DNA of 64,000 nt from Prorocentrum cordatum (GCA_963575745.1 CAUYUJ010021682.1:1-64000), one strand, 5' to 3'; shown: positions 33,676-46,216, counted from the first letter of the stretch. Translations and numbers: made by a program. The notes: generated by a model not told the origin, from the sequence alone.

Positions 33676-34920
33676 TGGGAGAGTTAGGGAGTGGTGAGTA
33701 CTGAGTAGTGAGTAGTGAGTATTGGGTAGTGAGTAGTGGGTAGTGAGTGGCGAGTAGGGACTAGGGAGTAGGGGGTGGGGGGTAGTGAGTAGTGAAAAGT
33801 GAGTAGTGTGTATTGATAAAAGAGTAGTGAGTGGCGAGTAGTGAGTGGTGAGTAGTGAGTAGCGAGTGGCGAGTAGTGAGTAGTGAGTAGGGAGTAGGGA
33901 GTAATGAGTATTGGGTAGTGAGTAGTGGGTAGTGAGTAGTGGGTGGCGAGTAGTGATGAGTGAGTAGTGAATAGTGGGTAGTGCGTAGTTCGTAGTGGGT
34001 AGTTCGTAGTGAGTAGTGAGTAGTGAGCAGTGAGTAGTGAGTAGTGAGTAGCGAGTAGTGAGTAGTGCGTAGTGAGTACTGAGTAGTGCGTAGTGCGTAG
34101 TGAGTAGTGAGTAGTGATGAATAGAGAGTAGTGGGTAGTGGCAGTGGAGTAGTGAGTAGCGAGTATGGGGGTAGTGAGTAGTGAGCAGTGAGGAGCGAGT
34201 AGGGCGTACTGAGTAGTGAGTAGTGAGTAGTTGGTAGTGAGTAGTGAGTAGTGGGTAGTGATTAGCCAGTAACGAGTAGGGTGTAGCGAGTACGGAGTAG
34301 GGAGTAGGGAGTAGGGAGTAGTGAGCAGTGAGTAGTAAGAAGTGGGTAGCGAAGAGTGGGTAGTGAGTAGCGATTGGTGAGTAATGAGTAGTGAGTAGTG
34401 ACTGGTGACCACTGACTAGTGAGTTGTGACTAGTGATTAGAGACTATGTAGTGACTAGTGAATAGGGAGTAGTAAGTAGTGAGTAGTGAATAGTGAGTAG
34501 CGGGGAGTGATTAGTGAGTATTGAGTTGCGAGTATGGGGGTAGCGAGTAGTGAGTACTGAGTACTGTGTAGTCAGTATTGTGTAGGGACAAGCGAGTAGC
34601 GAGTAGTGGCTCGTGAGTAGTGGTTTGTGGGCAATGAGTAGTTAATAGTGAGTAGTGGATAGTGGGTAGTGGGTAACGAGTAGTGATTTGTGAGTTGTGA
34701 GTAGGGAGTGGTGTGAAGTGCTTAGTGAGTATTGAGTAGTGGGTAGTGAGGAGTGAGTCGTGAGTAGGGAGGAGGGAGTAGTGAGTAGGGAGTAGTGAGT
34801 AGCGAGTAGTGGGTGGTGGGTAGTGAGTAGTGGATAGTGAGTAGTGAGTCGTGAGTAGTGAGTAGGGGGTAGTGGGAAGTGAGGAACGAATAGCGAGTAG
34901 TCAGTAGTGGGTAGTGAACT
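33676..34920. repeat. ~1.25-kb GTAGTGA minisatellite
   Basis: Degenerate 7-8-bp units (gtagtga, gtagggagt, gtagcga). Unit identity falls towards the middle and right. Confidence 0.95.
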
Positions 34921-34935
34921 CTTCGGGGCTGGGGT

Positions 34936-34970
34936 TAGCGTTTGGGTTTAGGATTAGGGGCTTGGGTTAG
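34936..34970. repeat. Short telomere-like stretch
   Basis: tttgggtttagg, ttaggggcttggg and ttaggg lie in a row, resembling degenerate TTTAGGG telomere repeats (the type known from dinoflagellates and plants). It is too short and imperfect for certainty. Confidence 0.35.
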
Positions 34971-35261
34971 GGTGAGGACTAGGGGTCGGGGCGGCGGGGG
35001 TCGGGTTCCAGAGTCAAGGGGGCGGCGTTGCGAAAGGGGGTGAGGAGGGGGGGGGGGGAACCGGACCCCCCCCCTTTTGAAAGGAGGGGAGGCGGGGGGG
35101 TCCCCGACGACGGATCGGGGACAGGAGGGGAGGGGGGGTCCCCGACGACGGATCGGGGAAAGAGGGGAAGGGGGGGGTCCCCGACGACGGATCGGGGAAC
35201 GGGGGGGGGTCCTCCCCCCCCTTCCCCCCCTTGGGGAGATCAAGCGGCGCACCCTCGAAGA

Positions 35262-35545
35262 AAGCCATGCTCGACGGAGAGTAGCCACGACGGCGGAAGG
35301 CGGAGCTGGCAGCGGACAAGGACGCTGAGAGGAGGTCCAAAGTGCTGAGGCTCCTCCAGGCAGCGTTGGGCACCGAGGAGCGCAGTGCCGAAAACCCACA
35401 GGGGGAGGTCGGTGCCGACGCGGAGGCCTCTGAGCGTGGCTGCCCGACCAGCGGCAGGCAGCGAGAGGGGAGCAGAGGGGGGGAAGTTCCGCCCGCGCGG
35501 AACCCCCAGGGACCGCCACCGCGACCAGAAAAGGTTTGCTGGTGG
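35262..35545 (+). repeat. Dispersed repeat C, second full copy
   Basis: Same orientation as 33090-33395, with scattered substitutions. It is preceded by ccccgacgacggatcgggg repeated three times (35105-35200). Confidence 0.85.
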
Positions 35546-35639
35546 CGGCGAGGAGGCGCCTGCAGGCGCTGAGCCTGCCCCGTCACCGCCCGCGGCGCGC
35601 CGCGGGCGGTGCAAGCGGGGCGGAGTTGTGACGAAGTCA

Positions 35640-35912
35640 CCGACCGAAAAGCTCGAAAAGCTCTTCCTCCTCCTCCTCCTCCTTCTCTCCCTCCTCCTCC
35701 TCCTCCTCGTCCTCCTCCTTCTCCTCCTCCTCCTCCGCCTCCTCCTCCATTCCTCCTCCTCCTCCTCCTCCTCCTCCTCCTCCTCCCCCTCCTCCTCCTC
35801 CTCCCCCTCCCCCCCCCTCGACGCCCGCACTCGGACCCCTCTCTGGACAAATTCCTCGAGTGAAACTTGACCTCGCGGGTATTTGTTTTTGACTGCGCGC
35901 CTCCCAGAAGGA

Positions 35913-35945
<33 letters not shown>

Positions 35946-36011
35946 CAACAACAGCAGCAGCGGCAGCAGCAAGGCGTCACGGCCGCCACCCAGTAGCAGG
36001 ACGAGGAAGAG

Positions 36012-36046
<35 letters not shown>

Positions 36047-36114
36047 GGAGGGGGAGGAGGATGAAAGCGCAACGGCCGCCACCCAGAAAGAGGAGCGGGG
36101 AGGAGAAGGAGGAG

Positions 36115-36146
<32 letters not shown>

Positions 36147-36215
36147 CGTCACGGCCGCCACCCAGAAGCGGGAGGAGGAGCAGGAGTGGAGGACGAGGGG
36201 GATCAAGCGTAATGG
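35640..36215. repeat. (CTC)n then (GGA)n with GTCACGGCCGCCACCCAG words
   Basis: CTC tract 35665-35815, GGA tract 35900-36185. The conserved word lies near 35975, 36068 and 36146, as in the 28.6-29.5 kb arrays. (CAG)n is also present (36116-36142). Confidence 0.85.
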
Positions 36216-37960
36216 CCGATGACCATTTTGGGGGTTCGGGCCCCCCCCCATCCCCGAGAGAGGCGCTTTGCGCTGGGGAGGGGTGCAGATGGATTTTCAA
36301 GCTGGAACGGATCCTGGGTGAAAATCCATTTGGGACCTCCCGACGCTGAGCGGGAGGGCCCAGCCGCGAAAAACAAGCTTCCCCAAAAAGGAATTTCATT
36401 TGGAAAATGCTAATTTGGGGATCTCGGGTGCCCCCCCCTCCCCGACAGCGCCGTTTTGCGCTGGGAGAGGGTTCCAGATGGATTTTCACGTTGGAAAGGT
36501 TCCGGTGTGAAAATCCATCTGGGACCTCCCGACGCTGAGCTGGAGGGCCCAGCCGCGAAAAACAAGCCCCCCAACACGAAGTTTCGCCTGGGAAATTGCC
36601 ATTTTGGGATCTTGGGTACCCCCCCCCCCGTCCCCGACAGCGCCGTTTTGCGATGGGAGAGGGTTCCAGATGGATTTTCAATCTGGAACGGTTCCGGGGT
36701 GAAAATCCATTTCGGACCTCCTGACGCTGAGCGGGACGAGGGCCCAGCCGCGAAAAACAAGCTCCCAATTCGAACTTTTATTTGGAAGCTGGCCATTTTG
36801 GGGGCTCGCGCGCACCCCCCACATCCCCGACAGCGCAGTTTTGCTTTGGGAGAGCGATCCCTTTGGATTTTCACTCTGGAACGGTTTCGGGGTGAAAATT
36901 CATCTGCGACCTCCCGACACTGAGTGGGAGGGCCCGGCCGCAAAAAACGAGCTCCCCAATAAGACATTTCAGTTGGAAAATGGCCACTTTGAGGGCTTGG
37001 GAACACCCCCCCCCGTCCGGGACAGAGCCGTTTTGCGTTGGGAGAGGGTTCCAGATGGATTTCCACTTTGGAACGGTTCCGGGGTGAAAATCCATCTGGG
37101 GCCTCCCGACGCTGAGCGGGATCGAAGGCCCAGCCGCGAAAAACAAGCTCCCCAATCATAAATCTCATTTGGAAAATTGCTATTTTGGGAGCTCGGGTAC
37201 ACTTCCCATCCCCGACAGCGCCCTGGGACCGTTCCGAGGTGAAAATCAATTTGGGGCCCTCCGACGCTGAGTGGGAGGGCCCAGCCGCGAAAAACAAGCT
37301 CCCCCAAAAAGGAGTTTCATTTGGAAAATGCTAATTTCGGGAGCTCGGGATGACCATTTTTGGGGGCTCGGGTACACTTCCTTCCCCCATCCCCGATCGC
37401 GCCGTTTTGCGCTGGGAGAGGGTTCCAGAGGATTTACACCCTGGAACGGTTCCGCGGTGAAATCCATCTGGGCCCTCCCGACGCTGAGTTGGAGGGCCCA
37501 GCTGGAAAAACAAGCTCCCCAATCAGATATTTCATTTGGAAAATTGCCATTTTGCGGGATCGCGTGCGCTCCATCCCCATCCCCGAGAGAGCCGTTTTGC
37601 GCCCTGGGACGGTTCTGGGGTGAAGATCCGTCTGGGATCTCCGCGGGAGGGCCCCGCATCCCCGACAGCGCCGTCTTGCGCTGGGAGAGGGTTCGATGGA
37701 TTTTCTCCCTGGAACGGTTTCGGGAAGAGAACCTATCTGGGACCTCCCGACGCTGAGCGGGAGGGGAAAAAAAACTTCCCGATCAGAAATTTCATTTGGA
37801 AATTGCCATTTTGATTTTGGGACCTCGGGTACACTACCCCCATCCCCGAGAGGCACCCACAAGGCTCCTGAGAGCGCCCTGCAGATGGAAAATCACCCGT
37901 TTCAGTGTCAAATCTTCACCCCGGAATCGTTCCAGGGTGATTCTGGAACCTGAAACGACA
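36215..37960. repeat. ~190-bp satellite, about nine units, each with a hairpin
   Basis: The marker ccccgacagcgcc recurs near 36250, 36437, 36632, 36823, 37013, 37207, 37387, 37577, 37657 and 37845. Most units contain ccagatggattttcac and its inverse complement gtgaaaatccatctgg around a short loop; one pair is at 36474-36489 and 36507-36522. The loop often contains ggaacggttcc. Another conserved part is cagccgcgaaaaacaagctc. Every frame is a tandem-repeat artefact. Confidence 0.9.
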
Positions 37961-38021
37961 GTCTTGGAGCCGTCTGGAGCAGGAACAACCCTTGGCAACC
38001 ACCTCGCGGCAATCTGGAAGA

Positions 38022-39528
38022 TCTTTCCGGGTGGCCGGCGGGGCGGGCCGACGCCCCAGGCTCAGGGGGATTTCTCTGGAACAAAGAACCGAAACCAAAA
38101 CCGAAAGGGTTTCGCACGCCAGGCACCCCTGCGATGAATCGACAGGGGGTGGCGGATCGAAGACGCCTACGGCAAATCACTGCCGCCCCCTGCCTTTTTG
38201 GAAGCGCCTGCGTTGCCGAAAGTTGGGTTTGAGCTTGGCCAAGCTATCGGGCCACGCGCTCCCCGAGTGGGTTTCGAAAACCTGCGGGGAAACACCGAGT
38301 CGGGAAAGCTATCAGACCAGGTAATTTCCGAGCTTTCGGGCCTCCTGGAGGACGTCTTGGAAGGGTCTTGGGCCGTCTTGGAGGCCTCTGGCGGGCCTTT
38401 TGGACAGTCGAAGGCCATCTTCAGGCTATCTGGGGCCGTCTTGGGTACATCTTGGGGCCATTTTGCCGTCTTGAAGGCCGTCTTGGAGGCATCTTGGAGG
38501 CCATCTTGGCCGTCTTGGAGGCCATCTGGGGCTTCTTGGGGGCCTCTTGGACCGTCTTGGGGCCTTCTTGGGGCCCTTTTGGGAACTCTTGGGCTGTCAA
38601 GTGGCCATCTTGGAGGCCTCTTGGGCGCTCTTGGGTCGATGTTGGGGGCCTCTTGGGCCGTCTTGGGCCGTCGGAGAGCAAAAAAGAAGACAATGCCAAC
38701 ATCCTTCAACCACTACAAGACAATCAACGATTTTGGCCCTTTCGGGCCTTCCTGGAAGACGTCTTGGAGGGCTCTTGGGCCGTCTTGGAGGCCTCTTGCA
38801 GGCCTATAGGGCCGTCTTAGGCCATCTTGAGGCCATCTTTGGCCGTCTTGGGAGCATTTTCGAGGCCACCTTAGCTGTCTTGGAGGCCATCTTGGGCGTC
38901 TTGGAGGCATCTTCGCGGCCATCTTTGCCGTCTTGGAGGCCATCTTGGGCGTCTTGGGAACCCTTTTGGGCCATCTTGGGGCCTTTTTGGGGCCCTCTTG
39001 GGGGCCTCTTGGGCTGTCATGGGTCCATCTTGGACCCCTCTTGGGCGATCCTAGGGTCGATGTTGGGGGCCGCTTGGGCCCTCTTGGGCCGTCGGAGAGC
39101 TGAGACGGAGCAAAAGCCAGATTCCTTCAGCAACTTATGGAACGTCACAGATTCTAACCTTGCCGGGCCTTCCTGGAGGACGTCTTTGGTTTTTTTCTGT
39201 TGTTTTTTTTTTTTTTTTTTTTTATTTTTTTTTTTGTTTTTTTTTTATTCTTTTTTTGTTTGTTTTTTGGTTTTTTTTTGTTCGAAGGGTCTTGGGGCAG
39301 TATTGGAGGCCTCCAGGAGGGCCTTTTGGGCAGTTCACGCGAATTGGCATCGTTAGGCTATATGGGGGCCGTATTGGGTGCATCTGGAATGCCTTGATTG
39401 GCCGTCTTGTGAGGCCGGTTGTTGCGTCTGTGCTGGTGGTGTTGTGTGTTGGGGGGGGGTTTTGGTTGTTGTGGGGTTGGGTGTTTGGTGGGGTGTTGTT
39501 GGTTTTGGTGATTTTGGTTTGTGGGTCC

Positions 39529-39561
<33 letters not shown>

Positions 39562-42105
39562 TTTTTTTTTTTGTTTTTTTTTTTTTTTTTGTTGTTGTTT
39601 TTTATTTTTTAATTTTTTTTTCATTGTTTTTTCTTGGCCGTCTTGGAGGCCATTCTGGCAGTCTTGGAGGCCATCTGGGGCTTCTTGGGGGCCTCTTGGG
39701 TCGTCTTGGGGCCTTCTTGGGGCCGTCTTGGGGGCCTCTTGGGCCGTCCTGGGGCCATCTTGGAGGCTTCTTTGGCACTCTTGGGGCGATTTTGAAGGCC
39801 TCTTCGGGGGCTCTTGGGCCTTCGGGATCCGGAAAGGAGGAACCGCCAAAATCCTTCAAAAACCTACAGAAATCAATGATTTTGACCTCTTCGGGCCGTC
39901 CTCGAGGAGCCTGGAGGACATCTTCGAGGCCTCTTTGGCCGTCATGGAGGCCTCTTGGAGGCTTCTTGATCCATTTTGGGCCGTCTTGGATGCCATCTTG
40001 GGCAATCTTGGCCGTCTTGGAGGCGACAGGGGGAACCACCCGGGCATGTTCGGTAACTTTTCGGGTGGCCAGCGGGACGGGCCGAATCCCCAGGGGGAGT
40101 TCTTTTGGAAAAAGAACCAAAACCAAAACCGAAAGGATTCAGCACGCCAGGCACCCCTACGATGAATCGACAGGGGGTGGCGGATCGAAGACGCCTACGG
40201 CGAATCTCCGTGGCCCCCTGCCTTTTTGGACGCGCCTATGTGGCCGAACGTTGAGGCCGGACTTGTCAAGCTATCGGACCATGCGTTCCCCGAGTTGGTT
40301 TGGAAAGGATTCGGGGAACACGTGAGCCTCTCGAAGGTCATCTTGGCCGCCTGGAGGCCATTCTGACCCTTTCGGGCCTTCTTGGGGGACGTCTTGGAGG
40401 GCTATTGGGCCGTCTTGGAGGTCATCTTGACAGTCTTGGAGGCCTCCTCGGCCGTCTTGGGGTCCTCTTGGGACCGTCTTGGGCCTCCTGGGCGATCTTT
40501 GGGTGCCGTCTCGGGTCGTCGGAAGACCGACAAAAAACCAAATGCCACAGCCCTTCAAAAACTCATGGGACAGCAATGATGTTGGCCTTTTTCGGGCCTT
40601 CCTGGAGGACGTCTTGGAGGCATCTTGGGCCGTGTAGGACCATCTTAGTGCCATCTTCGGCCGTCTTGGTGGGCCCCTGGTCCGTCTGACGCCGTCGGAA
40701 GCCGTTTGGGGGGCCTCTCTGAGCCGACTTGGGGCCCTCTTGGAATGCTCCAGGGCCGTCTTCGAGGCCATCTTGGGCGTCTTAAGAGCCTCCTGGGCCG
40801 TCTTGGGGGCCTCTTGGGGCCGTCTTGGGGGCCTCTTGGGCCGTTCTGGTGCCATCTTGGAGGCCTTTTGGGCGATCGTTGGGCGATCGTTGGCGGCTCT
40901 TGGGCCGTATCGGGCCGTCGGAAGGCCGAAACGAAGCAAATGTCAAAATCTGTAGAACACTTATGGTAACTCAATGTTTTTGGCTTTTTCCTGGCCTTCC
41001 TGGAGGCCCTCTTGGAGACCTCGTGGGCCGTCTTGGGCCAGCTTCGAGCCAACTTCGGCCGTCTTGGTGGGCCCCTGGCCCGTCCGACGCCGTCGGAAGC
41101 CGTTTTTGGTGCCTCTCTGAGCCGACTTCGGGCCCTCTTGGGGTGCTCCAGGGCCGTCTTGGAGGCCATCTTGGGCGTCTTAAAAGCCTCTTGGGCCGCC
41201 TGGGGGGCCTCTTGGGGCCGTCTTGGGGGCCTCTTGGGCCGTTCTAGGGGCATCTTGGAGGCCTCTTGGGCGATCCTTGGGCGATTCTTGGGGGCTCTTG
41301 GGACGTATCGGGCCGTCGGAAGGCCGAAACGAAGCAAACGTCAACATCCTTCGAACTTCTACGGAACGTCAGTGTTTTTTGCTTTTCTGGCTTTCCTGGA
41401 GGCCCTCTTGGGCCAGCTTCGAGCCAACTTCGGCCTTCCTGGTGGGCTCCTGGCCCGTCCGACGCCGTCGGAAGCTGTCTGGGGTGCCTTTCTGGGCCGA
41501 CATGGTGCTCCAGTGCCGTCTTAGAGGCCATCTTGAGCGTCTTGGAGGTCTCTTGGGGCCGTCTTGGGGGCCCTCTTGAGGCCGCCTTGGGGACCTCTTG
41601 GGCAGTCATGAGGCCAGCTTGGAGGCCTCTTGGGCGCTGTAAGGGCGATCTTGGGGGCGATCTTGGGCCGTTTTGGGTCGTCGGAAAGCCGAGGAGAAGC
41701 GAATGCGAAAATTTAAAAGACCTGGGGAAAATCAATGGTTTTGGCCTCTTCGGGCCATCCTGGAGGACCTCTTGGAGGCCTCTTGGGCCGTCTTGGATGC
41801 CTCTGGGGGGCCTCTTGGGCCGTCTTCGGCCGTCTTGGACTCTCTTGGACCGTATGGGAAGCGGACTTGGAGGCCATCTTGGGCCATCTTGGAGGCCATC
41901 TTGGGCCAACGTGGCCATCTTGGAGACCATCTTGGGCCATCTGGAGCGAAACATTTTGAGAATTGCGCGCCTTCCGGGTGGCTGGCGGGACGGGCCGAGG
42001 CCCCAGGGGGAGCTCTTTTGGAAAAAGAACCTAAACCAAAACCGTAATAGTTTGGCACGCCAGGCACCCCTGCGATGAATCGACAGGGGGCGGCGTATGA
42101 CGGAC
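38022..42105 (+). repeat. ~2-kb macro-satellite, three heads, CTTGGGGGCC arrays
   Basis: A conserved head begins at about 38022, 40057 and 41969 (gggtggccggcggggcggg, aaccaaaaccgaaagg, cacgccaggcacccct, gatgaatcgacaggggg). After the first two heads run arrays of CTTGGxGGCC units (10-15 bp), interrupted every ~370-400 bp by an AT-richer spacer with gtcggaaggccgaaacgaag and aatcaatgattttgg-like words. The third array is absent. T tracts lie at 39185-39285 and 39529-39636. Long Trp/Gly/Pro frames here come from the repeat. Confidence 0.85.
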
Positions 42106-42640
42106 GCTGTTCCGTTCTTGGTAGGGCGTCAGCCCAATGGGGGGGGTCCAGGGGGGGCGGGGGGGACGGGCGGGCGAAAAGTCGAATCGCCCTCCGGCCT
42201 CGATATTTATCGAGTGGGATGGCCCTTTGGGCGGCTCGATGCCCACGACGGCCCAAGAGGCCTAAGAGATTGCCTCAAGGCTCCCGTGAAGGCTCCAAGA
42301 CGACCCAAGAGGGCCCAAAGAGGCTCCCAAGAGGGACCCAAGACGGCCCAAGAGGGTCTAGAGGCTCCCAAGAGAGCCCCAAGAGGGCCTCAAGAGGGTC
42401 CCAAGAGGGCCCGAAGAGACCCCCAAGAGAGCCCCAAGACGGCCAAAGCCTTCAAGACGCCCCGAAAGTGCCCCAGTCGGCCAAAGCGGGCCCAAATACT
42501 GCCCCAGATGACCCCAAAACGACCCCCAGGAAGGCTCGGATACGCCACATGACAGAGGCTTCCAAGAGCTCACAGTGACGTCATAAGCTCACAACACCAT
42601 GGCTCCTCATTGATAACGACAACTGGCGTAAAAAAATCTC
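42106..42640. repeat. Short CCAAGAGGGC array and unique flank
   Basis: 42240-42530 is an array of the same decamer family in the opposite orientation to the 38-42 kb arrays; the rest has no gene. Confidence 0.6.
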
Positions 42641-42647
42641 TTAGGAG

Positions 42648-42915
42648 GAGGAGCACCACGAACAGGAGGAGGAGGAGGAGGAGAAGGAGGAGGAGGAGGA
42701 GGAACAGGAGGAGCAGCATGAGGAGGAGGGAAGAGGAGGATGAAGAGGACGAGGATGGGGGCGGAGGAAGACGAGGAAGAGAGGAGGAGGAGGAGGAGGA
42801 GGAGGAGGAGGAGGAGGAGGAGGAGGAGCAAGCAGAGGAGGAGCAGAGGAGGAGGACGAGGAGGAAGAGGATGAGCAAGAAAGAGCAGAAGAAGGAGGAG
42901 GAGGAGGAGGAGCGC
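42648..42915. repeat. (GGA)n tract
   Basis: Imperfect GGA repeats. Confidence 0.9.
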
Positions 42916-43084
42916 TGATTTTCGATTGGTTAGTGAACAAGGAGGAGCATAAGCAGGAGCAGAAGGAGCAGGAGTAACAAGGCTCCGAAGAGTGAGTGTC
43001 GGCGCAAAAGGTTCTTAATACCAAGACTCGAGAGGCGAATGATACCATGGGCATGTTCGAGCAAATTGCTGAGTGCGCTCTTTC

Positions 43085-45600
43085 CGTTCCCGTGCCGGCC
43101 CAGGTAACGGAAAGAGCGAGGTGCGAGTGATGACGTTGTGTTTTGGGCGAAGCCTCTTAAGGGGGGGGTCCAGGGGGGGGCGTAGCGCGCACGTTTGGAC
43201 TCTAATGGCCGTTTGCGGGGGTTCCCCCCGATTTTTTAAACATGTTTTTCTGATTTCTCTTGTTTTCCGTCCCAGAAGGGCCCAAGACCGCCCAAGACAG
43301 CCCCAAGACGTCCCAAGAGGCCCCCAAGACGCTCCAAGAGGCGCCCAAGATGCGTCCCAAGAGGGCCCCAAGAGGCCAAAAGCGGCGACTTTCCTTAGGA
43401 ACACGTGCATGTTTAGCATATACGGCTTTTCGCCTTTCACGGCGTTGACGACGGCCCAAGAGGCCCCCAAGACCGCCCCAAGACGGCCCAAGAGGTTCCC
43501 CAGAGGCCCCCAAAACTGCCCAAGAGGGCCCCCAGACGGCCCAAGAGGAGCCCGAGACGGCCGAAGAGGGCCCCAAGACGGCCCCAAGAGGGGGACCACG
43601 AACCGACAAGTCTAGCCTGTCGCCCCAAGACGCTCCCGGGAGGCCCCCACAGCCCCCCAAGAAGCCCCAACAGGCCCCCAAGAGGCGTCCCAGGAGGCCA
43701 ATAGGAGGCCAACATCATTGATTTTCTATCGGAAAACGTACATTTTTAGCATGCGCGGCTTTTCGGCTTTCACGGCGTTGACGACGGCCCAAGAGGCCCC
43801 CAAGACGGCCCAAGAGGCTCCCCAGAGGCTCCCAGAACTACCCAAGGTGGCCCCCAGGCGGCCCAAGAGGCGCGCAAGACGGCCTAAGAGGGCCCCAAGA
43901 CGGCCCCAAGAGGGGGACCACGAACCCGAAAGTCTAGCCTGTCGCCCAAAGACGTTCCCGGGAGGCCCCCACAGACCCCAAGAAGCCCCGAGAGGCCCTC
44001 AAGAGGCCCCCAAGAGGCCACCAGGAGGGCCCGAAAAGGGCCCCAATAGGACTCCCACGAAGGCCCAGAGACGCCAAGAGCGATCGGTAATGCAAAAAGC
44101 TCTTCACACCAAGGCTCCCAAGAGCGAACGGTGACGGAAGCAAGCTGATAAGACCAAGACTCCCAGCAGAGAGCGGTGACGTAACAAGTTCCTGACACCA
44201 AGGCCCAGCCAAGGCTCAGGAACGGGCGGCCACGCAACAATCTCTGAACCCCAAGGCTCCAAGAGCGAGGGGTGACGTAACCAGCTCTCAACGCCAAGGC
44301 TCCCGGTACGCACGGTGGTGTGAGTAATTTCGGTATCCATTTCTGTGTTGGGCCAGGTAACGGAAAGAGCGAGGTACGAGCGATGACGTTGTGTTTTGGG
44401 CGAAGCCCCATAAGGGGGGTTCCAGGGGGGGCGTAGCGTGCACGTTTGGGCTTTAATTGCCGTTTTGGGAGTTTTCCTATGTGTTTTTGTATGTTTTTCT
44501 GATTTCTTTTGTTTCCCTCCCAGAAGAGCCCGAGACCGCCCAAGACAGCCCCAAGACGTCCCAAGAGGCCCCCAAGAGGCGCCCAATGGGCGTCCCAAGA
44601 GGGCCCCAAGAGGCCAAAAGCGGCGGTTGTCCTTAGGAAAACGTGCATTTTTAGCATATACGGCTTTTCGCCTTTCACGGCGTTGACGACGGCCCAAGAA
44701 GCCCCCAAGACCGCCCCAAGACAGCCCAAGAGGCTCCCAAGAGGTCCCCAAAACGGCCCAAGAGGCGCCCAAGACGGCCCAAGAGGCGCCCAAGACAGCC
44801 CAAGAGGGCCCCGAGACGGCCCCAAGAGGGGGACCACGAACCGACAAGTCTAGCCTGTCGCCCCAAGACGCTCCGGGGAGGCCCCCACAGCCCCCCACGA
44901 AGCCGCAAGAGGCCCCCAGGACGCGTCCCACGAGGCCAATAGGAGGCCAAAATCATTGATTTTCTTTTGGGAACCGTGCATTTTGAGCATACACGGCTTT
45001 TGCCTTTCACGGCGTTGACGACGGCCCAAGAGGCCCCCAAGATCGCCCCAAGACGGCCCAAGAGGCTCCCCAGAGGCCCCCAGAACGGCCCAAGAGGGCC
45101 CCCAGACGGCCCAAGAGGCGCCCGAGACGGCCCAAGAGGGCCCCAAGACGGCCCCAAGAGGGGGACCACGAACCCGAAAGTCTAGCTTGTCGCCCAAAGA
45201 CGCTCCCGGGAGGCCCCCACAGACCCCAAGAAGCCCCGAGAGGCCCTCAAGAGGCCCCCAAGAGGCCACCAGGAGGGCCCGAAAAGGGCCCCAATAGGAC
45301 TCCCACGAAAGCCCAGAGACGCCAAGAGCGATCGGTAATGCAAAAAGCTCTTCACACCAAGGCTCCCAAGAGCGAACGGTGACGGAAGCAAGCTGATAAG
45401 ACCAAGACTCCCAGCAGAGAGCAGTGACGTAACAAGTTCCTGACACCAAGGCCCAGCCAAGGCTCAGGAACGGGCGGCTACGAACCATCTCTGAACCCCA
45501 AAGCTCCCAATAGCGAGGGGTGACGTAACCAGCTCTCAACGCCAAGGCTCCCGGTACGCACGGTGGTGTGAGAAATTGTGGTATCTGTTGCTGCAGCGCT
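43085..45600 (+). repeat. ~1.25-kb macro-satellite, two near-identical units
   Basis: 43085-44340 and 44341-45600 repeat the same order: gatgacgttgtgttttgggc, ggcgtagcg, two arrays of GGCCCAAGAGG units each led by a cgtgcatttttagcatatac element and ttcacggcgttgacgacgg, a gggggaccacgaacc word, then a non-array tail (cggtaatgcaaaaagctctt and on). The tails at 43912-44330 and 45165-45580 differ at only a handful of sites by eye. Confidence 0.9.
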
Positions 45601-46100
45601 CTTTCCGTTTCTGTGCTGGGCCAGGTCTAGTGGCCTTCGGCCTAACCCGCCACCGTGCTTGGGGTGAAGGCCAGAGGCCTCCTGGATGCTTGTGAGGATC
45701 TCTTGGGAGGCCTCTCGGATGCCTCTTGGGGGCTGTTTTGAGGGTGTCTGGAGCCTCTTGGGGCCTAATTTGGGCCTCTTGGGGGCTCCTTGGGGCCTCT
45801 TGGGCGCACCTCGGGGGCTTCTGGGGAGATGTTGGGATCATGTTGGGGCGGAGGGCTCAACGTGCTAGTTCGTGTTTCCAATCTTTGACCCCTCTTGAGG
45901 CCGTCTTGCGGTGAATCTCAGGCCCCCTTTGGGGGATCTTTGGTGGTTTTTGTCGATCGTGGGCGCCTCTTAGGCCGCCTTGGACGCTCTGAATCCCGAA
46001 AGGCGGTAATGCAAATACAATAAACATTATCCCGGCAAAGCAACCTAACATCGATATGTATAAGCATAGCTGGAGGCATGCAGCAGCAGTAACAGTCACA
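45601..46100. other. Array remnant, no gene
   Basis: 45670-45920 has CCTCTTGGGGGC units; the rest is unique sequence with no gene. Confidence 0.5.
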
Positions 46101-46107
46101 GTAGTAG

Positions 46108-46176
<69 letters not shown>

Positions 46177-46212
46177 GGAGGAGGAGGAGGAGGAGGAGGA
46201 GGAGGAGGAGGG
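46108..46212. repeat. (GAT)n then (GGA)n microsatellite
   Basis: About 22 GAT units followed by about 12 GGA units; a further GGA/GAA tract lies at 46295-46340. Confidence 0.95.
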
Positions 46213-46216
46213 GCGC

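Noticed and set aside
38340-41980. Long open frames rich in Gly, Pro, Ser, Trp and Leu on both strands
   Set aside because: They come from decamer repeats (CTTGGxGGCC) that lack stop codons; frames shift freely between units and no start or domain is seen. The same applies at 3.4, 10.3, 43-45 and 55-58 kb.
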